Positions 1 to 12,945 of a stretch of DNA of 64,000 nucleotides are shown in pieces. Position numbers and translations under genes: made by a program. Source of the stretch: Parus major. Its lineage: Eukaryota > Chordata > Aves > Passeriformes > Paridae. The stretch lies in contig NC_031770.1 in the NCBI RefSeq assembly GCF_001522545.3, positions 1 through 64,000 of the forward strand, given 5' to 3'. Positions within the stretch are counted from its first letter, which is position 1; every line of letters starts with the position of its first letter. The notes beneath the pieces were generated by a model. That model ran no database searches. It saw only the letters and a list, made by a program, of their open reading frames with translations, and was not told where the DNA came from.

Positions 1-87
1 TTTTTTTACATTTTATATTTCACATTATTACAAACACATTTAATTTATATCTCTCCGAATTTTTAATACATACAATAATTTATTACA
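1..87 (-). mobile_element. LTR fragment cut by the window edge (4-bp-TSD family)
   Basis: The first 87 bases match the right-hand ends of the LTRs at 43207-43956 and 47276-47893. All share an AT-rich stretch with 'cgaattttta' and finish in 'ttattaca'. The same sequence appears reverse-complemented at 34992-35085. The element continues left of the window, so it is unclear whether this is a solo LTR or the edge of a provirus. By comparison with the complete copies, transcription would run on the minus strand, making this the U3 start. Sequence just outside is 'ggtt', the expected place for a 4-bp target duplication. Confidence 0.75.
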
Positions 88-3057
88 GGTTGTTTCAAAA
101 TCAGTGGTCCAAATGTTTGCCATTGCTGGGAATGTGGGAGTCTGCATAAAATGAGGTCTCTCTGCGAGTAACAACTTCAGGATACCCAGAAGTGATGGGT
201 GATTATCTTGTACCACATCAGTATTTCCACCTAAATGCATGACACCAAATCATTATTTAATTTAGGGTGCAGTATGGCATTATAGCAATGGTATTACTGA
301 AAGACATGTTCATGCTTCTCAGAGCAGTTCCTTGTGCAAAGTTGCAGTCACACAACTTCAAAGGTATTAGGCAAGTAAGTCTTATATTTGTGTAGATACT
401 GATGTTAACCTGATTTAATCTGAGTGGACATAGTATTCTCTATGTTGATTTAGCTTTAGTTAATTACCTACTGACTTAAATCCTTAAATCCACTCATAAC
501 TTCCTATATATGAGGGTGCATTCTGTCTAATCATTATAGTTTTGTTTTCTGTAAAGTGACTTTTAAGTTCAAGAGTCTTTTTAGAAATTCTTTGCATATT
601 CAGTTACCCCAGACTTTTGTAATACACTAAAACTTAAGCTTATCTTGAATATTGTATCAGTGGTCTTAAAATGGCAAGAGTCTCCACCTGCATTGTACAG
701 CATAAAGCCCTAGATTAGAAAACAAGTCCAAAGTAAATATTTAATTGGGGATAAACAATTAATGGATATTAACAATTAATAACAATTAACAGATCAAAGA
801 GACAACTCACACTTCTGACCAGGACTGTTTAAACTTGACCAGCTGCAGGTTAGGAGCAGTGATCACTTTGAGATCACCTTCACACTCAGAAATGACAGGA
901 ACTTCAACATTTAAGTCATCTCAGATCTCCAGGCATAAATTATCTGGAGAACCCTGAACTCTAAGCTAGCTACACTTTTTCCATGCCTGAGGATTTCACA
1001 CATCTCATTTAGTAATGATCTCAAATCATGAAAGCCAGTAGTGATCACAAGCTCTTAAACTGACAATTATCTGGTAATTGTATCTCTTACTGAGGGGAAA
1101 GAAGAGGGCCTGGAAGGTAGAAAAATGACATACAAGTCAGAGAGAGAACTGCAAACATGCAGGTTGAAAAACCTATCTCTTAACCAATCCTATAAATATC
1201 GTATTATATTTAGGAGTGAGGATGTAGCTTCTGGCAGTGTCACTTAGTAACTTTTTGCTTACACTGAGTAAGCAAAAAGTTAGCATGGCTTAAGACAGCT
1301 TCATGATCTTAATTTTTCTTCCCTGCCTCTTTCATCAATCTGATAATTTAATATAACTGAGGTGATTGAGTACTTTAATCTTCTACCTCCATTGGCATTG
1401 TTTCCAAATCTGAGACATGAAGGTGTATCATCATCATCATATATTCTTGGCTAAAGTTGAAGACCTCTCCTTGTAATGCAAGTAACAGTATTAGCATTAA
1501 TCCTAGCTTTTAAGGGGCAAGTATTTTCCATGAGGAAGGAAGATGATTTGAACAGAGATACATCTAAATATCTACATAAGAAACTCATAGAATAGCCTCT
1601 TTCTTGCTGGGGGAATGTAGCTGAATCTTTCAGGGCTTGGAGATGGACCTAGTGGCCTGACCACACCAGTCCTTTATATTTGCCTGTGAAGTTTTGGGAT
1701 TCTTTTCCAGGCTCTAGAACGGCTGGTCAATGCTTCTCCAGTCAATATCCCTGCTCCAATGCTCCAGATATTTTCAATATCTTGAAAATATTAACAAGAA
1801 CAAGCTACTTCACTGTCAATAAAAAAGTGCTGGCATGCAATAAAACGACCAAGACGAAGGTAAAGAAGGACCTTAATGTAGTTGAAAACAAAGACTAACC
1901 TGTGTGTGAAACAGTGTGTTAAGTAGAGAACTGAATTTTTAATAGATCAAAATGAAAGAGTTTGGCCTCCAAACTCCTGATTTAAAACAACAAAAAAAAT
2001 TTGTTTTTCTTGTGCACATTGCACAGTCTTATCCTCAAAGTCACTTGCCCCGCAGGTGTGCCAGCAGGAATAAGATGATAGTGTAGACAGCTCCCAGGTG
2101 TACCTAAGATAGTGAAGTCCTACTGTACTTAGGTTCTAACCCACAGCCAGCATCTCTCTCCTGTCCCACTGCAACTGTTCTTGTGGCTGCAGATATTCTT
2201 TACCTTTCCTTTTATCTTCAGAAAATTGATGTACGTCAGCTACCCCAAGGTTAAAAAAAAATAGAAAAATCAGAGTTCAGCACTGAAGACAAGCCCTAAG
2301 GAGATACTGATAAGAAGTCTGTCTTGAGGGGGTAATTTTCAGATGGATCTGGTGTAGAAAACATATTCCTGAAACTAATACATGAAAGCATGGCAGCTGA
2401 TACAGCTTAAATTTGTGACTCAAGCAAATCTGTGCTTACCCAGATAGGATTAATGCTGATACCAGCCAGAACTGCAGTCTCTTGGTGCTAGCAGTAAGGG
2501 TTTGGGGATTGTCCATCTACAATAACTACTTGCTCTACTGACTGCCAGTACACCATTGATTTCTTCATATATTTGAAAAATGGCAAAACAAACATTCCCA
2601 GTACAATCTGGGCTTTCATTTGCAAGACGGCTGAGCTGGTTCAGGCAGGTCATAGTAATTTGTCTGTTGATACTCTGATAGACAAAATGCCTATTATAAA
2701 TAGGTTCATTTGGTCTCCTGCTCTGCTGGCCTCTCACCAAAAGTATGGACAGATCCTTGCTATAAGAGTTGGCTCTGCAGATACAATGCTCCCATATGCA
2801 GTGCAGCTCCAAAGACTAAGAAAAAATTAATTAGATATACTGCTAAGGGAATTTTAGAAGGTTACATCTTCCCACAGCTGAGTGGAAGAGATGAGAGGAA
2901 CATGTCTGTCTGCGGCTGGTGAATTCAAAGCCTATGAAGCTTTTACAATCCATTTGTCGTGGGGAAAGGGTATAAATGCTCCACAGGCTTGCAAGTGTCC
3001 TTGGCAATTTAAAAAAAAAACAACTTCAAAAAGTCATCCTCTGTAAACCAGATCATC
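88..3057. other. Non-coding stretch, no gene seen
   Basis: AT-rich sequence with short overlapping ORFs on both strands that have no recognisable domain. The only notable structure is the hairpin at 1248-1282, plus a short TCA microsatellite near 1428-1440. The overlapping ORFs on both strands around 2450-2830 resemble nothing I know. Intergenic or intronic DNA is the best reading. Confidence 0.6.
1248..1282. repeat. Perfect 15-bp inverted repeat, 5-base loop
   Basis: The left arm 'taactttttgcttac' (1248-1262) and the right arm 'gtaagcaaaaagtta' (1268-1282) are exact reverse complements around the loop 'actga'. Pairing stops at both outer edges, so the stem is exactly 15 bp. It is too short for a typical pre-miRNA. 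It could be a relic of a palindromic mobile element or a chance or repair-made palindrome. Confidence 0.85.
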
Positions 3058-3390
3058 TTGAAGGGAGCATATAAGACAGATGGGAACAAATGTTCTACCA
3101 GGGTTTGTCATAATAGGAAAAGGGGTCCTGGTTTTAAACTGAAGGAGGGTCAGTTTAGACTAGATATGTGGAAAAAGTTACTTATAATGATGGTGGTGAA
3201 ACATTGGAACAGGTTGCCTGGAAATGTGGTAGGTGCCCCATTCCTCTAAACATTCAAGATCTGGAGTTCTTAGCAATCTGAAGATTGGTAAGATCTCACT
3301 GAAGATGTCCCTGCCCATTGCAGGGGGTGTGGACTAGATGCCCTTTAAACATCCCTGCCCACCCCAAACATTCTGTGGTCTCACAGACCA
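3058..3390 (+). mobile_element. CR1 LINE 3' end, degraded
   Basis: The sequence follows the CR1 3' region as known in birds: a 'tagactagatat' stretch, then 'ggtggtgaaacattggaaca' followed by 'ggttgcc', then 'tgccccat', 'gatgtccctgcccattgcag', 'gactagatg' and 'ttctgtg' near the end. The terminal short repeat of CR1 is worn away. Only the 5'-truncated tail is present, without intact reverse-transcriptase coding sequence, as for most CR1 copies. It is an old copy, with many substitutions and small indels. Confidence 0.85.
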
Positions 3391-6300
3391 TACTGCAGAC
3401 ATATAAATATCAGGTTTAGCACAAGGAAGAAGGAAGGAATATGAGGCTGGGAAGGAGAAAAATGAGAAGTTAAGATTAAGACTGCTCAAATTTAAATCAA
3501 CTCAAGGTGCTTGGAACCCTACCTAGAATTTCAGCATATGCTTTTCAAGACATGTATTTGCTTTGAGACCAATGCAAAAATGAACTGAAATTGTACATAC
3601 TTGTTGAGCTAATTTATTTGCAATTCTTGTAACTGTATCAGTCAAACCTCATTCATTTCCCTGGGTCCCAGTACCCTTCAATGCATATTTTACTGAAATT
3701 AGTGATCCATCACTAATGTGCACATTACTCAAAAACTCATTACATATTTAACTACAAACGGTTCTTGGGTTCAAAGCTTGCAGCAACAAGATGACACATG
3801 GTGACAAAAAGGGGCTGAGAAATTCCATGTCTCTTAAGGACCCCTCTGCTTACCAGTGGGAATCAAAAATGAAGATTTCCATTTTTGATGGACAGATAGA
3901 TTTCCATCTGTCTGGCCATGGTCTCAGGTGCTCTTAGACTAGCTGGATGTTCAGCCTGATTTCTCATGGAAATTCCTGTATTCCTCTAAATGGACAAGGT
4001 TCTTAATTCAAGGTTCAAGTCTGATTGCTGTGGTGCTATTTAAACAAGGTTTAAATGCTTTGCTAAATCAGAGTTTATGTTGGTACCTTTTTTGGGCACT
4101 GCAGGAGTTGCACCAGTCAGGGAACTAACTTCTCTGATCACTTTGAATGCAGACACCTGACTGTTAGCTCTGCTGGGGTGATAAGCATGTTAACCACTTG
4201 GGTGGATGTTTACTTAAAACCATCTGCTCAGCTAATCTGTGTAACTATCTGAAACAATTCCTGAGGTCAGTCTTTTAAACAAGGAGATTGGACAGATGGT
4301 CAGCTTTACAATGTGGGTGAAGCACCATAGGTTTGAGGAAGCAGATGTCATTCCAATAGAAGCTTGAATTACCCATTTTTCTTGCAGTTGTTGGACTGAT
4401 AAAGCTGTTGCATCAGTTCCCAGTCAGTGCTCCTGGTGATCACATTAATTCCTGCTGCTAGTACAGTATAGAATCAGAGACTCAGCATTAGGTTACATGC
4501 ATTTGTACAATAGTTTCACTGCTTAGCTTCCAACTACCAGCCCACAAACAGCAGCTGCTGCCCATTCAGCTGAATAAGTACAATTATTTTAGTGTGGACC
4601 GCTTTAGATGCCTTCTAGACAACATCTAGACTTTTCTCGTTAGTTTGCAGTGCTGTGACCATGACTATGATAAGTTACTGTACCTTATCTGCTACCTCCT
4701 TTAATTCATTACAGAGAACCTCTGACCTGAAACCCTTCTGGATGCTTTGCCTGGGTAAAGTCAAGCCAACAAACTACCTACCTGTGTCTCATTTTCTGTA
4801 ATTACAACAGAAAGGGATGGCACATATCTTGCTCCTCAGTGGTGTGTGCAACACAATGAGAAAATACATACATGTTTAGAAGACATCCATAAAAACACAG
4901 ATTGTTCTCCTCACAGGTCCTTGGAGGGTACCAGATATTGAGCATGGAAGTCCTCACAGAAAAGAACAGGCTGTGTTTGGATGTTTTGGTTGCCTTTGAA
5001 AACCTTACAGAAATGGGGGAGCCAAATGGAAGGTAGTTAAAATATTTGCTTAGCAATGAGGTTATCATAAACACAGAAAATTATGTTTACATAAACACAG
5101 AAAATTTCCATTAAAATTTGTTCTGAGCAATTTCATCAGACACATCTACCAAGTGGCTGTCAAATAATTGATTTTTTACATTGGAAGACAAATAAAATGT
5201 GGAAATTCAGTATTTGAATCTTTTTGACAAACAAATTATTAGAAATTTATTTAATTTGACATGTCATGTTCTGGCTAATACAAAATACTTCATTTCAAGA
5301 ACTTTCGCAGAATGTAAATATAAACATGTAGAGCAGCAGTAGTTTTCAGGACTGCTCTGGGGGGGGACAGTTGCCCCTTTATTCAGTACATCAAGAGCTT
5401 TGACCCTTGCAAAGGACATGAACTATCCAGATTCAACTCTATTCTCTGTCTCCATTGCTCACCTTTAAGAAAATTGACATAATCAGCACATGTGGTCAAA
5501 CAGCCACTCTCCAGTTATCTGCTGATGCATTTTCACTTTGGACAAACATTTGTAGCCCCAGCTTCCAAGGGAGTTTTGCACAAAACAGGTGGAAGCTCAT
5601 TCTTGGACACTTTCCTGTGGTCTTTCTTTTGTTAATACTGTAATGTGTAGTTGTGGTGCTAACCCAGGCTTTCTCACAGCCCAAGAAAGCACCTGACTCC
5701 CAGCCTGTCACATAAATCCAGTATCTGTCACATCCTCCTTTATATTTGTGGAAAAATAAGAGAAAGACCAGGATCTAAACAAAGGTATCTATTGAATTCA
5801 AACTGGATTTATAAATAATATTGGGACTAATAATCCAAATATACTTTGCTCACAATTTGTCTTGCTCCAATAATTTCCTTGCAAACCCTTGAGAAAAGAG
5901 TGCCCTTTTTATATACTTTATAGGACATGGGAAAACTTAGAGCATCAAAGAAGATGGATTGTGGTCCAAAGGTTTAGTTGTAATTGCACTGACTGTGTGC
6001 TGTATGCAAGAGTCTGCATAAATATGTGAGAGTTATATTAATGAGATGTAAAAGACATTCCTGGGCTGGCTGGAAAAGATTGAATGTATCGTGTAATTGA
6101 ATGTAAAATGTGTATTAAACTGACTGCCATTAAACATTTTTACACTTTAGATGAAAAAAAATATTCATACAGATTTATTTGAAATGTAATGATCGTAGCT
6201 AGTGTCTAAAAACATGACTTCTGTATTCTTTGTCAGTTTTGTTGTCCGTTAGCTACATTCAAATTCAAAAAAATGCATAGAGAAGACAAATAAGGAAAGC

Positions 6301-9300
6301 TTTTAAGAGATCCCTTGAAAAAGATGTAAGAAGGCATGCTGTCATATGTGTTGATGCTGATGCACATAATGACTGCCTGGAAAAAGCCAAGAGAGTGACA
6401 AGAATGCTGGCAAAATTAGATGGATGACCAGTGCCTTTGGGGCACTGATGTTTCATTACATAAACAAAAATAGAGAAGACCATCACATGCACTCATATGT
6501 TGCAGGAAAGAGGAAAAAATTCTAATACTTTTTTAAGGTCAAGGATCTAAGCCATGAGACCTTTTGAAATATGTTCACAGATCACAAGATGGCAGATAAA
6601 AGGAGAACACACAACATATTTTATCTTCTTTTCTACTCTTGGAAAAAATGAATCAACTAATGAAAACATATTTTAGAAAGCCATATTTTAGAGCACACCA
6701 GAAATCACTGCTGCCTTCTGCCACCAGTGTTAGGCAGGGGTTGAAACACAAACATGGATCAAGTGGTATCAAGACCTTTCTACTTGGATGCAATAGCTTA
6801 TAAGAGAGCATCACTTCATACTGTATATTCCCCACTGCTGACTAGTGGTGGCAGGAAGGAAAAACCCAACCACACCAGCTTCTGCTTTTTGTTGAACTCC
6901 AGGTTGCTAACATTGTGCTTATGACAAAATGCCAGCAGTCAAATTTCCAGTAAATGGAAACAACTCAGTCCACTGGCCAGCCTGCTCATCTATAAGTGGG
7001 GAAGCCAAGGGACTTGGCTAATTCCACAAAAAGCTCAGTCAGATTCTGAGTCCATCAGGCAGTCACGTTTTGCCAGGCAGCCAACTTGACTTCAACAGCT
7101 TTCAAAGTACCAGTGTGTTTCCAGAGGGGAAAATAATAATAATAAAAAAAATAATTGCAGAGTTCACAGTGAAAAACTGTTATTTTCTAGAAAATGTGTT
7201 TTGTGGGAAAAAGTTGTAACCAAGTTAAGAAGCAATTCTGTTTGTGGTACTTAAATAGTCTCCGTTGCCTGAGGTCTGGAATCATTCCAAATATTGCTGA
7301 TGCCAAAAGGGAGGTACACACAGTGCGTGATGATGAAGGACTAAGTGGTGAGGTAGACAGCAGAGGGCCTCAAAAGGCTGGCCAATACCATGCTCAGAAT
7401 CCTTACCCTGCCCCTGTTAACAATACTCCACTGAATAAGGAAGTACTGTTCTTCATATTCTCATTACTAGTTATTTCACCCATGAGGCCAGACCATTTGA
7501 GAAATTTTGCCTCTAAATTTGCATTCTTGCAGTTAAGAACAGCATTTGCTAATATTTACAAATCCATACATGGTATGCTTAGTAGGTTAGTTTAGTACAA
7601 CAAGAATCACGTATGTCTGAGGTATAGCTGACTCTAGCCACTGTCCAGAAGCTGGATGTTCTATTTCTGTAAAACAGTCCCTTTATTATTACTTGCATTT
7701 GGCTTGTGCACTTGTGTATCCTACATTGACCCTCATTTGAGGTGAATTTTGAATAGAAATTTTCTCTTCTAGCTTCACTCAGTCTTTTCCTAAATGTCCC
7801 TTTTTTATTGCTTTCATAACATGTCATAAAGACTTACTGGCTGTCACTAGAACCTTATGGGACCTGATAGTAAGAAATAAAAGTGACCATGAACTGTGAT
7901 GGACCACTTACAGGTCCTTGAGTACCTGGATGTACCCTCGGCTGACAGAAGCAAGCAGGAATACAGAGCAGAGATGAAGCACATTCTTTGCAACATAAAT
8001 CACACAACCATGACAAGCTGGACAGTAAAGTGCTCTGTGTTACCAAGAAATAGCAACTTTACCTTTAAAGAAAATCTTCGCTGGTGCTAAATATTATTCC
8101 TGACCTCATCAGAATTCACATATCCTGTCACATATCCACAGACCAGATAGTTTCAGCTCTCAAAGGGGCTGCAGCTGGTATTGGAATCTTTGATTTAGCC
8201 AAGGTAAATCTTGACAGCATCCCCATTTTAATATTTTTATTATAGACATACTTTGCATTCCTCTAGCACCTTTTATCAGAGGATTGATCTCCTTTACAGA
8301 CAGCAATAAATTAATGCCTGCAATACAAACAATGCCAATGTAAATTGGGATTTGTTTTCCTTCTTCTGTAAATAGGAAAGAATGAAGCTCAAAAATGAAG
8401 CAACTTATTTAAATAAGACTTGGCAGAGCAAGGCACAGAATCCAGATATCCTGATACCTGAGGCAGTGCCTTCACCTCACTATCACTGTCCTTTCACCTG
8501 CTCATTGTACAACAGACATTCAAACTGGACACTAATGCAGAGGAAACTTCAACTGCTTTTTTAAATGGATGCCTAAACTCATGGGCTCACACCTAGACAC
8601 CAAGTGTGATAAATGTCCAGGATATCTTCAGGCATGAGATTTCACTAGTTTCAGAAACTTAGTAACTAAATAAGGATTAAGAGCCCTAGTTGTATCCATG
8701 CATAAATAAATAAATAGATAAATAGAAAATCCCTTTTCTTAATCGGCTCTTCTAAGTGGTTGAGTGTGAAAGTATCACAGGAAAGAAAAAGATATTGTGA
8801 AAAGAAACTGCTTTTGCCTCACTGCTATCTATATGTTTATTTGACGTATCACTGTAAAGAAGACTGGTTTTATTACTAAATATTTGTCAAAGTTTCCAGA
8901 AAATATATCCATGGATTAGATCTGACATTGTGTGGGTTTGAGCATAGTAACCCAGCATCAACAGATATCAACAGAATATCAACAGAGCATCTTGTAGCAC
9001 TCACCTTTTTCACCGTGTCCAATTATACTATCTCATTTCCAATTTACACCACCAAATACATATAACATCTATGCCAGCCACAGCAATCACTTCTGTTTGA
9101 AAAGAGGTAGGAACATAACCGATCTTGTGTGACACTCAGATTCTACATGCACCAACAACTTTGCTTGTTACAGTGATCTTGATATATTCCTTCATGCAAG
9201 GTACACATGCAAACCAGTATTTCAGTGGAGATAAACAAAAGTGGGTATAACCTCAAGCATATCTCCCTACCTGCTCCTTCAGTAATTCTGTGGTTCTGAG

Positions 9301-10423
9301 CACTGTCTTTTCTTTCAGAATATGTTTGAGAGTGTTGATGTTGGAGTCTGCCTCCTTGTCTTGCTTCTCCTTGCACTCAGAGAGACATTACCTACATGAA
9401 TCTACTGACTTTAATATAACTTTAGATCCAGCCCACAATGTGAAGCTTCTTTGGGCAGAACACTGCTGCTTTCCAGCTTAAAATCACACTTAAAGAAGAG
9501 TTCTCGAAACTCCTACTGGCTTTCTCTAGAGCCACAACTGTGTCTGGTTAAAAGAAAAAAAAAAAGGATTTAAAACTTCCTAGCTTGAACCCAAGCATAG
9601 ATAGATATAACCCAAGCATATTGTGATAAGAACCATCTTATAACACATAGAGCATCCTTTTGCTCTTGTAGACATCAATGCAGAGCTTGTCATGGGAAAA
9701 CCCGTGACAATACTAGCAAAACTGTCTGATTGTCACTGCTTGGCTTTTTGTTTGTTTTTTGGTTTTTTTTAATTAACTGGTTTTTCTTCCTGTTTGCCAT
9801 TGCCAATGATCTGTTCTGCCATAACTTCAAATCATGTGGACACCACCTACAGAATGAATCCACCCTTGTCAGCTGTAGCTCTTTACTGAGATCTGAGGGA
9901 GAGAAAAAGCCCTACTAGTATTATAATACAGTATGAAGGCAATTCACTCATGCCTGGAGGTCTTATTCTATAGAACGTACTTTTTGATATTAACAGTTTC
10001 TTTACTTCCCTATCTGAATGGGGGGGGTTGACATTAATATTACACTGCATTTCTTGTAAAACTCCATCTATTTTTCTGATGTTTTCCCTGATGGAAAAAT
10101 TGTCAATAGATACCCCAACTGATTACCATTCTTAACATAACTGTTGTGAGATTCAAGTGTTGGGGCTGGTGGCTGCACTGCTGTGTCATACATGTGTACC
10201 TACACACAAAGTCCAGCCTGAGAGCTGTTCAGGCAACCCAGCCAAATTCACTAATTCAAAGCTTCTAGAATAAAGAAAGCAAGTTGTCTGCAGTTAGGTA
10301 TTTGACTTCCATCCACAAATACTTGATCTGTATCTGTACTACTATTTATTAGTTGCATTGGATAAGAATAAAATTTTATATGGCCACTGATTCCTTGTCC
10401 TTTTGCTTTTTGGAAATCACTCA
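3391..10423. other. Non-coding stretch, no gene seen
   Basis: About 7 kb with no recognisable coding region, RNA gene or mobile element. Two small neighbouring hairpins lie at 3862-3912. A direct repeat of 'ataaacacagaaaatt' occurs twice around 5068-5107. Short simple repeats occur at 7134-7155 (AAT-like) and 8702-8725 (AAATAG-like), and a T-rich tract at 9746-9775. Short ORFs such as 7194-7595 (+) and 4802-5074 (-) have no domain and no codon bias that I can see. Confidence 0.55.
3862..3912. repeat. Two adjacent short hairpins
   Basis: The first has arms 'atcaaaaatg' (3862-3871) and 'catttttgat' (3880-3889), 10 bp perfect. The second has arms 'gacagat' (3891-3897) and 'atctgtc' (3906-3912), 7 bp perfect. 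Both loops contain 'gatttcc', which suggests a small inverted or tandem duplication. No function is implied. Confidence 0.6.
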
Positions 10424-10703
10424 TATCGCTCTGAAAACTCAGCTTCTGAGCTTGCTAACATAGTTTTCTAAGGACTTTCCCAAGACAATAACTGTAGACA
10501 TAGATATGTGTACATTCTTTCTGTTACACGTCTTGTGATGGGCATCTCTCATGGCCAGTGCAGTGAGAAAGTGTTATCCTGACCATGCAATCCCTGGCTG
10601 TGGTCAGAAGCCTATAAATCCTGAGAAGAAAAATAAACTCGGTTCTTCCTTTCACCACACCTCGACCTGTGTCCATGTGATCTATTCATCTTCAGCAGCA
10701 ACA
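10424..10703 (+). mobile_element. Solo LTR, compact ERVK-like family (copy 1 of 3)
   Basis: This is about 280 bp, closely similar along its length to 60680-60958 and, reversed, to 27411-27672. It opens 'tatcgctctg', where the 60680 copy has 'tgtcgccctg', so the first G has mutated. It ends '...cagcaaca'. It has a TATA box 'tataaat' at 10613-10619 and a poly(A) signal 'aataaa' at 10632-10637, only about 13 bases apart, giving a very short R region. Flanks are 'cactca' (left) and 'ctctta' (right), 4 of 6 matching, consistent with a worn 6-bp target duplication. No internal retroviral sequence adjoins it. Confidence 0.85.
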
Positions 10704-12613
10704 CTCTTATTCTAACATTTTCTCTGATCATGTCTCTTCCTGCCTTGTTCTTCATGTTTTCATTAATAAGAACAGCATTGCACCATATGTTTTTACAGAA
10801 AGTGACCACCACCACCACTCTGTTATTTAGTCTGTTTCCAAGTCATTTCTGCATTAGCCCACCCTGGACCGCTCAGTTTATTCTGCAGATTTTCAAATTA
10901 TAACCATTGCTCTGACCACAGATATTCTCCATTGCTTTCAGTTTTGTCCTTGGTTCTTTTCCACAGCTATTGGACACCTGTTTCCCCATTCCTCTCCTCT
11001 ATAGCTCATAAAAGCGATTATTTAACCTTTGTCACAACCACCCCCAAACCACCCCCAAGGACAAGGCAGGAGGAAGGCCTCCCAGTGCAGCTCTCCCAAC
11101 GAAGGCAAAAACTGGCAGTCTGATACAGTTTTTCCACGGAGCCAGACTCAGGCTGACTGCCTCATTACACTGTGTGAAGAATTTCTAACTGGGATTTAGA
11201 TTATGGGCCTCAAAGCCTGTCTTTCAGTCTTTCAATTTCCTAATCTTCCACTGATCCCTGTTTCCCTCCTATTTATACTGTCACAAGCTCTCAAGCAAAT
11301 CTAAAGAGAGACAAGACCTGGAGTCAAAGCAAGTCCAGTGTCTCTAGTTTACTCAAAGCCAAGGATGCTTCAATTACCCTTTGCCAGGTGGAGCTTTCTG
11401 AAAGCAAATTCCCTCAGCAATATCTCTCAACAGACAGCACCTATGTATGTAGCAGACCTCAGGCAGCTAAAATCTTTGAACAGTGAGGTCAGGAAGACAG
11501 GTCAGCATCACCTTGTTTAACAGGCACAGAGCCATCTCTTTTTGCCTTGCAGAGCACCACACACACTAATGACACAGTTCCTGGGCAGAGGAAAGCAACA
11601 TGGAAAAATAAGAACATATTTTTCTTCTGATGCTTCACTTTATGGAGTACCTTATGATTTTACACCTTTCCTTATCTCTGTTCTTTCCTTCAGGTATCAA
11701 TGTTTAAACATCTTTGACGAAAATGTTCCTTAAATAGTCACTATCTGGCTCATTCTTATGAATGAATACTATCAGGTGCTTTTAAATGGTGAAATATCTC
11801 CCCTAAAAGTATGTTTGAAGTTCATAGTCATAACATGGAAATACTTCCAGGGACTGACAAAGACAATATATATGGCTGATTTTAACCCTGTTACAAGTGC
11901 AGCTGTAGTCCTTCTGTGCTATCACTCTGAAATGAGCTTAAAAGCCCAGAAGTGTTTTGGAAGATAAACTCCAAGACGGGATACTCAGTGCGGCTGGGCA
12001 ATGATAGTATGTAATTAATAAATGCTACTGCAGCTTCACCATTCTTAATGTCTAAAGGGGCAAGTACCAGCTAATTAACTGTGTTAGTTAATCATGGTCC
12101 TGGCTTATGCATATGGCAAAGATACCTTGTTACATTATAAAGAGGGCTTGAGGCTTGATGTTTGAGTCCTTTTTGTGGAAGGCCATTAAAGCACTAATTC
12201 ATGTGAAGCGAATGAAGTGTTGGCTGGAGGTCGCTAGCTGTGCAGTGGGTGGTGGGCACAAGATAATATTGTTTCTATCTTGCAGGGCAAGGTTGCAGGG
12301 CTTTTCCTGGACACAAGCAGTATAGATAGGACTGGTCAGGACCCTGCCTAACTAACCTTTCTAACACAGAATCAGAAGCTAAAAGCGTAAACAATCTTTA
12401 TACAAATCTGTAACAGTGCAGAATACTTCCAGATTTTCTACTCCCTATTTTTTTACTTCTTGATGCTTTGCACTTCATAAAGATTGGATTTATTTTAGCT
12501 GAAGTATACAGTAAAACTGAGCAAAGACATTTTCAGATACCTATAAATGCTTGTCTCCTCAGAATGACTATGTTTGGGCTTTTAGTTTGCAACAAGTTTT
12601 AATTTCACTTATC
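10704..12613. other. Non-coding stretch, no gene seen
   Basis: Ordinary-looking sequence between a solo LTR and the large ERV. There is a short ACC repeat at about 10806-10817. Small ORFs on the plus strand (10932-11123, 11338-11520, 11542-11733, 11758-11967) show no domain or recognisable product. Confidence 0.5.
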
Positions 12614-12929
12614 TGTTGCAGTGATGTGTCGGAGACAGGACAGCGACAAGCACACACGAAGTTCGTGCACAACAGCCTGCTTTATTAAGATCTCTTCTCC
12701 TTACATAGATCTGAAAGCATGTGCGGTTAATCCTCATTGGTTGAGCCAGTTGCCACCTGGCCAGCAGGCCAATAGCAGCCTGAATCACCAATGGCCTGGG
12801 CCTGTTCTCCTACAGGCATCACTGGTTGAGTTACGTAAGCAAGGTAATTATGTAATCAACTACATTTCAGTTATAAAGTTGGGATTATTTATAACTGTAA
12901 GACTTCCAGGTCAGCTGTAGGCAACCACA
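12614..12929 (-). repeat. 3' LTR of the ERV
   Basis: About 316 bp, similar to 18697-18984. On the minus strand it begins TGTGGTTGCC right after the polypurine tract and ends ...TGCAACA. The poly(A) signal (plus-strand 'tttatt', 12681-12686) is kept, but the TATA box seen in the 5' LTR has become 'TATGTAAGG' (12699-12707). It carries about 30 extra bases around 12785-12825 that the 5' LTR lacks, and it lacks three bases near its 3' end. Its outer edge could instead be 12622. I prefer 12614 because it lines up with the 5' LTR and gives the better flank match. Confidence 0.9.
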
Positions 12930-12945
12930 ATTCCCCCTTTTTGTT
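12930..12945 (-). other. Polypurine tract of the ERV
   Basis: The plus strand reads 'attccccctttttg', so the minus strand is a purine run of A's followed by five G's directly upstream of the 3' LTR start TGTGG. Retroviruses use such a tract to prime plus-strand DNA synthesis. Its position fixes the inner edge of the LTR. Confidence 0.85.

Noticed and set aside
2450..2830. Overlapping ORFs on both strands (120 and 85 codons)
   Set aside because: Neither shows a domain or splice-like borders, and mutual overlap suggests chance.
5068..5107. Direct repeats (also 23981-24012 and 28112-28141) as possible CRISPR or attachment sites
   Set aside because: Each has only two copies at short spacing in vertebrate DNA; these are ordinary local duplications.
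7194..7595. 133-codon plus-strand ORF
   Set aside because: No domain, AT-biased codons, no splice context or homology that I recognise.
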